Assembly: GCF_012932365.1 (NCBI RefSeq)
Contig: NZ_JAAIIH010000012.1
Coordinates: 1 to 64,000, forward strand
Length of the DNA stretch: 64,000 nt
Direction of reading: 5' to 3'
Source: Bifidobacterium moraviense
GTDB lineage: Bacteria > Actinomycetota > Actinomycetes > Actinomycetales > Bifidobacteriaceae
Positions 52,419 through 61,180 of this stretch are shown here, piece after piece; positions within the stretch are counted from its first letter, which is position 1, and each line of letters starts with the position of its first letter. The notes below the pieces were generated by a model. It had not been told where the DNA came from. It saw only the letters and a list, made by a program, of their open reading frames with translations, and did no database searches. A program made the position numbers and the translations under genes.

Positions 52419-54089
52419 CTACGCTACGGCGACGTCGATGACCTGCGCCGCCAGACGGTCGCTGACGTCGGCCTCCACGTACACGCCGTCGGCGCGGTAG
52501 TCGACCTTCCCCACCTTGCCGTACTCGCGGATGCGCGACAGCAGCGCCCCGGCGGCATACGGCAGCACTGCCTCCACGTGCACGTTCGGCACCGGCAGCA
52601 GCGCCTCGATGCGGTCGCGCAGGGCGTCGAGCCCGTCCCCGGAGAACGCGGAGACCAGGAACGCGTCCGGGTCCAGGCTCGTCAGGCGATCGGCCGTGGC
52701 GGCGTCGATGCGGTCGGACTTGTTGAACGCCACGATGCGGGGGATCGACTCGGCGCCCGGGATGTCCGCCAGGATGGCGTTGACGGCGTCGATCTGCGAG
52801 AACGGGTCGGGGTGCGAGCCGTCCACCACGTGCAGGATGACGTCCGCGTCCGCCACCTCCTCCAGCGTGGACTTGAACGCCTCCACGAGCTGCGTGGGCA
52901 GGCGGCGCACGAACCCGACCGTGTCCACGTAGGCGTACTGGCGTCCGTCGCGCGACACGGCGCGGCGCACGGCGGTGTCCAGCGTGGCGAACAGCGCGTT
53001 CTCCACGAGCTCGGCGGAACCGGTGAGCCGGTTGGTCAGCGAGGACTTGCCGGCGTTGGTGTAGCCCACCACGGCCACGGTGGGCAGCTCGTAGCGGCGG
53101 CGGGAACCGCGCTTGACCTCGCGCGCGGGCGCCATCTCGCGGATCTGGCGCCTCAGACGCGCGATGCGCGAACGGATGACGCGGCGATCCATCTCGATCT
53201 TCGTCTCGCCGGGGCCGCGGGAACCGATGCCCGCGTCGGCGCCGGCGGCGCGTCCGCCCGCCTGACGGGACAGCGAACCGCCCCAGCCGCGCAGACGCGG
53301 CAGCATATACTCCAGCTGCGCCAGCTCCACCTGCGCCTTGCCTTCGCGGCTCGTGGCGTGCTGGGCGAAAATGTCGAGGATCACGGCCGTGCGGTCCACC
53401 ACCTTGACCTTGGCCACGTCCTCCAGCGCTCGGCGCTGCGAAGGGGCCAGATCGTCGTCCACGACGATCGTGTCGGCCTCGTGCCGGGCCACGATGTCGG
53501 CGATCTCGCGCGCCTTGCCGGAGCCCACGTACGTGGCCGCGTCCGGCTTGAGGCGATGCTGCAGCAGGCCGTCGCACACCACGGCGCCGGCGGTCTCGGC
53601 CAGCGCGGCGAGCTCGCGCAGCGACTCCTCGGCCTTCGCCTGCGTGGTCACGGCGCTCGACCAGACGCCCACAAGCACCACGCGCTCCAGACGCACCTTG
53701 CGGTATTCGACCTCGGCGACGTCCTTGAGCTCGCCCAGACCGGCCACGTGCTTGAGCTCGTTGCGCTGCTGACGCTCCTGCCAGTCCAGATCATGCCGCT
53801 CGGCCGCGCCGACGCCCGCGGCGCCCTCGTCGAGCAGGATGTCGGAACGCCCGGCGAGCACGTCACCCGCGCCGCCCTCGGCGCCCGAAGCGCCATCGTT
53901 CCCGGCGTCGATTCCTCCGGCTCCCCCAACGGCTCCGGCTACCCCAATGACCCCGGCGCCTCCGACGCCGTCACCGTCGACGTCGACGTCGGATCGCCGG
54001 ATGAACGGACGCTGCTCGCTGCTGCTGGAATTCAAGTGCACCTCTTCAAGCCCTACGGACGCGGTTCTTTTCCGCTTCATTATTATCAT
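52419..54089 (-). CDS. hflX: Ribosome-associated GTPase HflX
   Basis: 556 aa. The N-terminal HflX domain (VERVVLVGVW, TYVGSGKAREIADIVARHEAD, DDDLAPSQRRALE, DRTAVILDIFAQHA), the signature SRGPGETKIEMDRR and an Era-like G domain (GYTNAGKSSLTN as G1, DTVGFVRRLP as G3, NKSD as G4) are intact. HflX splits stalled or heat-damaged 70S ribosomes. The first ~110 residues are an unusual Gly/Ala/Val/Asp-rich stretch (DVDVDGDGVGGAGVIG and on) with no known fold, longer than in E. coli. The ribosome site before ATG 54089 is poor, so the true start could be internal, before the RQQRNELKHVAGL segment. Confidence 0.92.
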   Translation of the reverse strand: MIIMKRKRTASVGLEEVHLNSSSSEQRPFIRRSDVDVDGDGVGGAGVIGVAGAVGGAGGIDAGNDGASGAEGGAGDVLAGRSDILLDEGAAGVGAAERHDLDWQERQQRNELKHVAGLGELKDVAEVEYRKVRLERVVLVGVWSSAVTTQAKAEESLRELAALAETAGAVVCDGLLQHRLKPDAATYVGSGKAREIADIVARHEADTIVVDDDLAPSQRRALEDVAKVKVVDRTAVILDIFAQHATSREGKAQVELAQLEYMLPRLRGWGGSLSRQAGGRAAGADAGIGSRGPGETKIEMDRRVIRSRIARLRRQIREMAPAREVKRGSRRRYELPTVAVVGYTNAGKSSLTNRLTGSAELVENALFATLDTAVRRAVSRDGRQYAYVDTVGFVRRLPTQLVEAFKSTLEEVADADVILHVVDGSHPDPFSQIDAVNAILADIPGAESIPRIVAFNKSDRIDAATADRLTSLDPDAFLVSAFSGDGLDALRDRIEALLPVPNVHVEAVLPYAAGALLSRIREYGKVGKVDYRADGVYVEADVSDRLAAQVIDVAVA

Positions 54090-54170
54090 CGGTTGAGAAG
54101 ACAGGACGGACGGGTCCGGAAACGATCCGCGACGCCCCGCGGACGACCCACGAAGACAGGACGGAACGCC

Positions 54171-54839
54171 ATGAACGCATCATCGAGCACACGCGCCTCC
54201 GCGCGGCACGCCGACCGGCGCGCGCACGCCGCCGACGGCGAACAGTACTTCAACGCCGCGCCCACCTCCGCGGACGTGCGCCGCACGCTCACGGTGACCC
54301 TGCGCGGCCGCGAGCAGCGGGTGCAGGTGTCCAACGGCGTGTTCTCCGGCAACCGCGTGGATCTGGGCACGTCGGTGCTGCTGCGCGGCGCCCCGGAGCC
54401 GCCCGAGACCGGGCGCTTCCTCGACGTCGGCTGCGGCTGGGGGCCGATCACGCTCGCCCTCGCCGAAGCCTCGCCGAACGCGCAGGTCGTGGCCGTGGAC
54501 GTGAATGAGCGAGCGCTGGAGCTCACCTCGGCCAACGCGAAGGCCAACGGCTGCGGCAACGTGACCGTGCTCGCCGCCGACGCCGTGCCGTCCGACCTCA
54601 CGTTCGACCTCATCTGGTCGAACCCGCCGATCCGCATCGGCAAGGACGCGCTGCACGAGCTGCTCATGACCTGGCTGCCGCGCCTCAACGCCGGCGGCGG
54701 CGCCTATCTGGTCGTGCAGAAGAACCTCGGCGCCGATTCGCTCATCCCCTGGCTCGACGAAACGCTCGGCGACGACTTTACCGTGAGCAAATACGCCAGT
54801 TCCAAGGGCTACCGTATCATTGAGGTTTTGCGCCGATAG
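54171..54839 (+). CDS. RsmC/YbxB-like class I SAM methyltransferase
   Basis: 222 aa. The SAM loop FLDVGCGWGPITLALAE is followed by VVAVDVNERALEL and the catalytic NPP motif as SNPPIRIGKDALHELL, as in the YbxB/RsmC group of rRNA guanine-N2 methyltransferases. The first 25 residues are a variable Ser/Ala/Arg tail before GEQYFNAAPTSAD. AGGACGG precedes ATG 54171. It diverges from hflX and lies 95 bp before hrpA. The RNA target is unknown. Confidence 0.85.
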   Translation: MNASSSTRASARHADRRAHAADGEQYFNAAPTSADVRRTLTVTLRGREQRVQVSNGVFSGNRVDLGTSVLLRGAPEPPETGRFLDVGCGWGPITLALAEASPNAQVVAVDVNERALELTSANAKANGCGNVTVLAADAVPSDLTFDLIWSNPPIRIGKDALHELLMTWLPRLNAGGGAYLVVQKNLGADSLIPWLDETLGDDFTVSKYASSKGYRIIEVLRR

Positions 54840-54933
54840 CGCATCCCGCACCGCCCCGACGCTGCTCAGGCACGGCCGAGCGGGGCCGCCGATACGCGCC
54901 ACTGACTTATTTCCAAGGATCTGCTGAACGGAC

Positions 54934-57900
54934 ATGAACTTCGAATATCCCACTGAACTGCCGGTTTCCGCTGCACGCGACGAGATCGCCGAGGCCGTGC
55001 GCACCTCGCAGGTGGTGATCGTCTCCGGCCAGACCGGCTCCGGCAAAACCACGCAGATCCCGAAGATCCTGCTGGAGATGGGACGCGGCACGCACGGACG
55101 GCAGATCGTACACACGCAGCCCCGCCGCATCGCCGCGCGCACCGTGGCCGAGCGCATCGCCGCCGAGCTGGGCGTGAAACTGGGCGATGAGGTGGGCTTC
55201 CAGGTGCGCTTCACCGACGAAAGCTCGCCGAAGACCCGTCTTCGCGTGGTCACCGACGGCATCCTGCTCGCGCAGATCCAGCGCGATCCGAAGCTCAGCC
55301 AGTACGACACGATCGTCATCGACGAGGCGCACGAGCGCAGCCTCAACATCGACTTCCTGCTCGGCTACTTCACCGCCCTGCTGCCCAGGCGGCGCGACCT
55401 CAAGCTCATCATCACGTCCGCGACCATCGACTCGGTGAAGTTCAAGGAGCATTTCGAGCATGCGCTCAAGGCCAAGGTGCCGGTCATCGAGGTGTCAGGC
55501 CGCACCTACCCCGTGCAGGTGCTGTACGAGCCGCTCGGCACCGCGCCGGCGCTGATGCGCGAGGTGCCCGGATTCGCCGTGGGCGCGCGTCCCGGCGACG
55601 CCGACTACGAGGAGCTGTCCACCGCCATCGCGTCCGACGACGACGCGCCGCGCGGCGGACGGTCGCGTTCGGGAGGCGGCGCGGACGACGGCATCACGGA
55701 CATGCCCACCGCCGTGGCCCGCGCCTGCGCCGAGCTCGTCATCCATTCGAGCCACGAGCGGGGCGCCCGCGACATCCTGGTCTTCGCCTCCGGCGAGCGC
55801 GACATCCACGACTTCGAGAACGCGCTGCACCGTCACTACGGCCCGCGCGCGGACGACATGCGCCGCCCGGACGCCATCGAGATCATGCCGCTGTTCGCGA
55901 GGCTGTCCGCCAAGGACCAGCATCGCGTGTTCGAGCCGCACACGCACCAGCGCATCGTCATCGCCACCAACGTGGCCGAGACGTCGCTGACCGTGCCGGG
56001 CATCCGCTACGTGGTGGACCCGGGCACCGCCCGCATCTCGCGCTATTCGAAGACCGCGAAGGTGCAGCGTCTGCCCATCGAGCCGATCAGCCAGGCGAGC
56101 GCCGACCAGCGTTCCGGCCGATGCGGCCGCATCGCCGACGGCATCGCGATCCGCCTGTATTCGCGCGAGGACTACGAGACGCGTCCGCGCTTCACCGAGC
56201 CGGAGATCCTGCGCACGTCGCTGGGCGCCGTGGTGCTGCACATGCTGTCGGTGGGCGTGGCGCGCACCGCCGAGGACGTGACGCGCTTCGGATTCATCGA
56301 CCCGCCGGACATGAAGGCCGTTTCCGACGGCTTCAACGAGCTCACCGAGCTCAAGGCGATCGGCCGCCGGCGCGGCGAGGTGACGCTCACGCACATCGGC
56401 CGCCAGCTGGCGCGCATCCCGATCGACGTGCGTCTGGGACGCATGGTGATCGAGGCGTCCAAGTCCACGCCGGACACGCTGGCCGCGGTGCTGGTGATCG
56501 TGGCGTTCCTGAGCCTGCAGGACCCGCGCGAGCGCCCGGACGAGAACCGCGACGAGGCCGACCGCATCCACAACCGCTACGCGGACCCCACCAGCGACTT
56601 CCTCACGGCCCTCAACCTGTGGGACCGCGTGTTCCAGGCGGACGGCGAGCCGAGCAACTCGGCGCTGCGCCGCATCTGCAAGACCGAGTACCTGAGCTGG
56701 CTGAGGATGCGCCAGTGGCGCGATCTGGTCCATCAGCTCACCGAGATGTGCCGCGAGCTCAAATTCAGGGTGGGCGTGCCGCAGCCGGCGTCTCGTCCGG
56801 ACCTGACGGTGCGTCAGCTGCCGATCAACCAGCAGCCGGCGCGCAGCATGATCTGCTCGTGGGACGACCGCGGCATCCACACCGCCATGCTGGCGGGACT
56901 GCTGTCCAACATGGGCATGCAGGTGGTGCGCGAGCCCAAGGCGTCCGACTTCGCGGGCCTGACGGGAGCCGCGCGCGCCCGCGCGATGAAGCGTGCGCAG
57001 AAGCAGTCGAAGAACGAGTATCTGGGCGCGCGCGGCACGCACTTCGCGCTGTTCCCCGCCTCCGCCGTGGCCAAGTCGACGCCGCCGTGGGTGATGAGCA
57101 CGGAGCTGGTGGAGACGAGCCGGCTGTGGGCGCGCTACTCGGCGTCCATCGATCCGGCATGGGCCGAGCCGCTCGCCGGATCCCTCACCCGCACCACGTA
57201 CGCGGAGCCCCACTGGTCCGGCTCGCGCGGCTCCGCGGTGGCGAGCGCGCGCGTGCTGCTGTACGGCCTGCCCATCGTGCAGGACCGCACCGTGCAGTGG
57301 GGACGCATCAACCCGGCCGAGGCACGCGACTTCCTGCTGCGTCAGGGCCTTGTGGAGGGCGACGTCCAGCAGCGTTTCAGCTACGACGAGTTCGTGGCGC
57401 GCAACCGCGACATCCTCGAGGAGGCCGCCGACGACGCGAACCGCACGCGCCAGATGGCGCAGACCGTGAGCGACGAGGACCTGTTCGACTTCTACAACGC
57501 CGTGGTCCCCGTGGATGTGACGTGCGTGGCCGATCTGGCGAAGTGGTGGAAGGGCGCGCACGACGCGCACCCGCATCTGCTCGACTTCGACCCGGACAAG
57601 GTGGAGCGTCTGGCCGACGCGGACGCGGTGAGCCTCGCCGACTATCCCGATCACTGGCACGCGTTCGGCACGGACGGTTCGCCGATCGACCTGAGGCTCA
57701 GCTACGTGTACGATCCGCACGACCCCGCCGACGGCGTGACCGTGCACGTGCCGATCAAGGTGCTCTCGAGGCTCACGCCCGACCAGTTCACGTGGAACGT
57801 GCCGGGTCTGCTGGACGAGCTGATCCTAGGCCTCATCAAGGCGCTGCCCAAGCAGCTGCGCGTGCAGTTCGTGCCCGCGCCGGACGCCGCGAGGAAGATC

Positions 57901-59046
57901 CGCGCGTGGATCGACGACCAGTACCCGGATCTGCCCGGGTCGGGCGACCGCGGCAAGCCGGCGCTGTCCGGCGCGTCCCCGGTGCCGGACTTCACGCACC
58001 TGTTCACCAAGGCGGCCATCGCCACGGTGGGCGCGCAGATCCATCCCGAGGTGCTGAACGCCGAGCTGTGGGGCAAGCTCTCGCCCTACCTGCGCATGAC
58101 GTTCGCCGTGGAGCAGGAACTGCCCCAGCCACGGAACCGCCGAGGACGCGGACGCGCGCCGGTCAGGACGCTCGGCACCGGCAAGGATCTGACGGAGCTG
58201 CAGCGCCGGTTCGCCGCGCAGGCGGAGGCGTCCGCACGCAGGATGGTGGAGCGCAAGGCGGCCGCCGCGGGCGATCAGGGCAAGCTGGTGGAGCAGGCGA
58301 ACCTGCTGCACAAGGCCGGCGCCACGACCGAGTCGCGTGCGGAGATGCTGTGGAGGGGCGCGCTGGACGCGCTGCGGCTGCCGTCGGAGCGCGTCTCGTC
58401 CCGCTGGCTCGGCGCCGAGGCGCTGATGTTGGCGTCCGCGCCCTACAAGTCCACGAAGGCGCTCGTCGAGGACCTGCAGCTCGCCGCGGTCAAACGGCTG
58501 CTGCCGGACGTCGACAAGCTGCCGAACGACGACGCGCTGGCCGACGCCGTGCTCGGCGTCACGGAGGTGTTCGAGGACACGGTGTATCAGGTGGCGCACG
58601 ACGTGATCGCGATCCTGAAGCGCTACGCGGAGGTGGACAAGGCCGTGTCCGGCAAGGCCGATCTGCCGATGCTCTCGGTGCTGCAGTCGGTGCGCGAGCA
58701 CATCGCCACGCTCGTGCATCCGGGCTTCATCGGGGCCACGCCGCCGTATGCGCTGCGGCACATCGAACGGTACCTGCGCGCGGATCTGGCTCGTCTGGCC
58801 AAGGCCAAGGCCGACAAGAACCGCGACGTGCGCTGGGCATGGCAGGCCGACGAGGCTCGTCAGATCGTGGACAAGGCGGCCGCGCGCGCCAAGGCCGAGC
58901 CGGCCGGGCCCCGCCACGAGGCGCTGTCGGCCAAGGCCGAGGAGGCCCGCTGGATGCTCGAGGAGTTCTACGTGTCCCTGTGGGCGCAGGAGCTCGGCAC
59001 GCCCAGGCCCGTGAGCGTCCAGCGCATCAGGAAGATCGTGGCCTGA
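54934..59046 (+). CDS. hrpA: ATP-dependent RNA helicase HrpA
   Basis: 1370 aa DEAH-box helicase. Walker A GQTGSGKTTQ (32-41), TQPRRIAA (Ia), DEAH (130-133), TSATID (III), NVAETSLTVPGIRYVVDPG (V) and QRSGRCGR (VI) are all intact. HA2 and OB domains follow (GAVVLHMLSVGV, LLSNMGMQV), then the large DUF3418-type C-terminal half characteristic of HrpA. It is slightly longer than the ~1300 aa E. coli protein, partly by an acidic/Gly insert near 240 (DDDAPRGGRSRSGGGADD). It resolves collided ribosomes or remodels mRNA. No strong ribosome site precedes ATG 54934. Confidence 0.96.
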   Translation: MNFEYPTELPVSAARDEIAEAVRTSQVVIVSGQTGSGKTTQIPKILLEMGRGTHGRQIVHTQPRRIAARTVAERIAAELGVKLGDEVGFQVRFTDESSPKTRLRVVTDGILLAQIQRDPKLSQYDTIVIDEAHERSLNIDFLLGYFTALLPRRRDLKLIITSATIDSVKFKEHFEHALKAKVPVIEVSGRTYPVQVLYEPLGTAPALMREVPGFAVGARPGDADYEELSTAIASDDDAPRGGRSRSGGGADDGITDMPTAVARACAELVIHSSHERGARDILVFASGERDIHDFENALHRHYGPRADDMRRPDAIEIMPLFARLSAKDQHRVFEPHTHQRIVIATNVAETSLTVPGIRYVVDPGTARISRYSKTAKVQRLPIEPISQASADQRSGRCGRIADGIAIRLYSREDYETRPRFTEPEILRTSLGAVVLHMLSVGVARTAEDVTRFGFIDPPDMKAVSDGFNELTELKAIGRRRGEVTLTHIGRQLARIPIDVRLGRMVIEASKSTPDTLAAVLVIVAFLSLQDPRERPDENRDEADRIHNRYADPTSDFLTALNLWDRVFQADGEPSNSALRRICKTEYLSWLRMRQWRDLVHQLTEMCRELKFRVGVPQPASRPDLTVRQLPINQQPARSMICSWDDRGIHTAMLAGLLSNMGMQVVREPKASDFAGLTGAARARAMKRAQKQSKNEYLGARGTHFALFPASAVAKSTPPWVMSTELVETSRLWARYSASIDPAWAEPLAGSLTRTTYAEPHWSGSRGSAVASARVLLYGLPIVQDRTVQWGRINPAEARDFLLRQGLVEGDVQQRFSYDEFVARNRDILEEAADDANRTRQMAQTVSDEDLFDFYNAVVPVDVTCVADLAKWWKGAHDAHPHLLDFDPDKVERLADADAVSLADYPDHWHAFGTDGSPIDLRLSYVYDPHDPADGVTVHVPIKVLSRLTPDQFTWNVPGLLDELILGLIKALPKQLRVQFVPAPDAARKIRAWIDDQYPDLPGSGDRGKPALSGASPVPDFTHLFTKAAIATVGAQIHPEVLNAELWGKLSPYLRMTFAVEQELPQPRNRRGRGRAPVRTLGTGKDLTELQRRFAAQAEASARRMVERKAAAAGDQGKLVEQANLLHKAGATTESRAEMLWRGALDALRLPSERVSSRWLGAEALMLASAPYKSTKALVEDLQLAAVKRLLPDVDKLPNDDALADAVLGVTEVFEDTVYQVAHDVIAILKRYAEVDKAVSGKADLPMLSVLQSVREHIATLVHPGFIGATPPYALRHIERYLRADLARLAKAKADKNRDVRWAWQADEARQIVDKAAARAKAEPAGPRHEALSAKAEEARWMLEEFYVSLWAQELGTPRPVSVQRIRKIVA

Positions 59047-59120
59047 ACCGTCCGTCCGCGCATTCCTCCCGCGCGTTCCTTCCGCGCAGGGCGGACGCAC
59101 CTTCAGACGGGGACGCTACA

Positions 59121-60137
59121 ATGTCGCCCGGCATGACGAACAACAGGAATCGCAATCGGTCGAAGTCCGCGAGACCGAACGGACGGGCGGGGACGGAGAA
59201 GCCTCGGACGCAGACGACGCCGGGGACCCGACGCCGGGCGTTCCGCATCCCCCGTCTGTCCCGCCTCTCCCTGCTCTCCCATCCGATTCGCTCGTGGCGT
59301 AACGGCGGCACTGCCGGCAGGGCGCTGACCGCGGGCACGGCGCTGCTCGCGGCGGTGCTGGTGACGGCGCTCGTGCTGGCGCTGGTGCGCGTGGTGCGCT
59401 ATCAGCGGATCGCGGCCGCGGCGCGCGCGCAGCAGCAGGAGCTCACCGTGGAGTACGACTTCGACCCCGGCAACATCATCTCCGACGCGCAGTTCTTCGA
59501 CGAGGACGCCATGAGCGTGGACGAGGTGCAGGACTTCCTCGACGACAAGGGTTCCGCGTGCTTCGGCGACCAGTGCCTGCGCAGCAGGACCTTCGACGTG
59601 CCGGCATCGGACGCCGACGGCCTGTGCGACGCCATCGCCGCGGCCGGCGCGCGCACCGCGGCGCAGGTGATCGACACGGCCGCGCACGCCTGCGGCATCA
59701 GCCAGAAGGTGCTGCTCACGCTGATGCAGAAAGAGCAGCATCTGGTGACCGCCAATCCGCCGACCGACTGGAACTATCAGGCGGCGATGGGGCTGAGCTG
59801 CCCGGACGACGCCGACTGCGACCCGCAGTACGCGGGATTCGTGAACCAGGTGATCGGCTCGGCGCGGCGGTTCAGGTACTACCTGTCCCACAGGCAGCAG
59901 TACCGCTTCCGCACCGGCAGGGTGAACGCCATCCAGTACCATCCGAACACGGCGTGCGGCACCGGCAACGTGTTCATCGAGAACGACGCCACCACGCTGC
60001 TGTACATCTACACGCCGTACCAGCCCAACGCGGCGGCGCTCAGGGCGGGCACAGGCACCGGCGACTCCTGCTCCAGCTACGGCAACCGCAACTTCGCGAT
60101 CATCTACACGTCCTGGTTCGGCGATCCCCGCCTCTGA
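59121..60137 (+). CDS. Membrane-anchored protein with lysozyme-like domain
   Basis: 338 aa. A long basic cytoplasmic tail (1-68) precedes one membrane helix (about 69-92, ALTAGTALLAAVLVTALVLALV) and an extracytoplasmic domain. That domain has MSVDEVQDFLDDKGSACFGDQC, then VIDTAAHACGISQKVLLTLMQKEQHLV, where the Glu after QK could be a transglycosylase/lysozyme-type acid, then AMGLSCPDDADCDPQYAGFVNQV and four more Cys suited to disulfides. I know this unit from secreted actinobacterial and clostridial proteins, often next to cell-wall binding repeats, but its activity is unproven. Two in-frame ATGs (59121, 59133) are possible. It lies 74 bp after hrpA. Confidence 0.75.
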   Translation: MSPGMTNNRNRNRSKSARPNGRAGTEKPRTQTTPGTRRRAFRIPRLSRLSLLSHPIRSWRNGGTAGRALTAGTALLAAVLVTALVLALVRVVRYQRIAAAARAQQQELTVEYDFDPGNIISDAQFFDEDAMSVDEVQDFLDDKGSACFGDQCLRSRTFDVPASDADGLCDAIAAAGARTAAQVIDTAAHACGISQKVLLTLMQKEQHLVTANPPTDWNYQAAMGLSCPDDADCDPQYAGFVNQVIGSARRFRYYLSHRQQYRFRTGRVNAIQYHPNTACGTGNVFIENDATTLLYIYTPYQPNAAALRAGTGTGDSCSSYGNRNFAIIYTSWFGDPRL

Positions 60138-60161
60138 CGCGATCAGCGAGATCACACGACG

Positions 60162-60307
60162 CACAAGATTCTCATGGCCTCATCTTGTGAGTCGCCGAAC
60201 GCACATCATCGCACATGCCGTCTTCGCGCAATGGCGGAATTCCGGCGAAGCCCGTGTGCGCATTCACACGGCCCGGGGTCACAGGACGGAACCTCGAAAA
60301 TCTTGTG
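60162..60307. repeat. Paired-palindrome element, copy 3
   Basis: The left unit 60162-60189 runs from CACAAGATT to CATCTTGTG. The right unit 60280-60307 begins CACAGGAC and ends AATCTTGTG. Both are 28 bp, separated by 90 bp. The interior carries CTTCGC/GCGAAG and GGAATTCC symmetry, and ends TGTGCGCATT, like the TGTGCGATATT of copy 1. It lies between two convergent genes, 9 bp beyond the stop of the minus-strand gene at 60317. Confidence 0.85.
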
Positions 60308-60316
60308 CTTCCGCCG

Positions 60317-61111
60317 TCACGCGCACCAGTCGACGATGGCGTCGATGACCGGCGACGAGCCGCCCCTGCCGGAGGCCACGGCGGCGGTGGATTCGCGTAC
60401 CACGGCCTCGCGCTGCGCCGCGATGCGCCCGGCAACGTCGCTGCGGAATCCCTTGACGTCGGGCATGCCGTCCGTCGGCACGACGACCGTGCCGTTGACC
60501 AGACCGGCCGCGAAATGGATCTCCCGATCCAGCAGCGACCACAGCGTGACGCCTTGCCTGTCCGCGGCCACGCGGTAGCACAGCGCCCCGTCGACGAGCT
60601 CGGCCCGCGGGTCGAGCACCGCGAACGGCAGACGCACGTCGTAGCCGTCCGCCAGACGCTCCTCGAATCCCAGCGGCGTCACGCGTCCGCGCATGAGCAC
60701 GTTCCACTGCCGCACGTCGGGCTGCGCCAGCTCCAGCGCCTCCACGTTCACGCCGCGCGCCTCGAACCACCGCTTCGCCAGCGACCGCTGGCTGGCGAGC
60801 ACCAGACGGGGCCTGGCCAGTCCCAGCAGGGCCAGCAGCCACTGCACCAGACAGAAGGCGAACAGGATCGTCACGCCGGTGCGCTGCGACGCGTCGATGA
60901 CGCCGGCGATCAGCAGGATCAGGCAGGTCAGACCGGCGAGCATGAACACCGTGGAGAACCCGGTGAAGATCAGGAACCCCTTGCGCAGTTCCTTCAGGCC
61001 GCGGGAGGCGTACCAGCGGCGGTACCCCTCGTAGTCCACGGCGAACGAGTACGGGCCGTACAGCGTCTCGTCGGCCGTGTCTCCGGCATTCCCCGTCGTT
61101 TCGTCAGCCAT
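60317..61111 (-). CDS. Two-helix membrane protein of unknown function
   Basis: 264 aa. After a short acidic N terminus (MADETTGNAGDTADET) come two membrane helices (FSTVFMLAGLTCLILLIAGVI and VTILFAFCLVQWLLALLGLA) in a hairpin. A 150-residue soluble domain follows, beta-rich in appearance (WNVLMRGRVTPLGFEERLADGYDVRLPFAVLD). The layout of two early helices plus a cytoplasmic beta domain recalls YcxB-like proteins, but I see no diagnostic motif. ATG 61111 is chosen for GGGGAG upstream. It is encoded 69 bp downstream of the MFS exporter on the same strand and may be co-transcribed. Confidence 0.7.
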   Translation of the reverse strand: MADETTGNAGDTADETLYGPYSFAVDYEGYRRWYASRGLKELRKGFLIFTGFSTVFMLAGLTCLILLIAGVIDASQRTGVTILFAFCLVQWLLALLGLARPRLVLASQRSLAKRWFEARGVNVEALELAQPDVRQWNVLMRGRVTPLGFEERLADGYDVRLPFAVLDPRAELVDGALCYRVAADRQGVTLWSLLDREIHFAAGLVNGTVVVPTDGMPDVKGFRSDVAGRIAAQREAVVRESTAAVASGRGGSSPVIDAIVDWCA

Positions 61112-61180
61112 GGTGCACTCCCCTCGCTCCGCGGACCTCGATGCGCCGCCGGCGCGGCGCTGGTGTTGCATGATACCAGC

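Noticed and set aside
55495..57747. A 750-codon minus-strand frame inside hrpA
   Set aside because: Full overlap with a gene showing every helicase motif; composition is His/Arg/Gly/Ala/Val-rich, typical of antisense reading.
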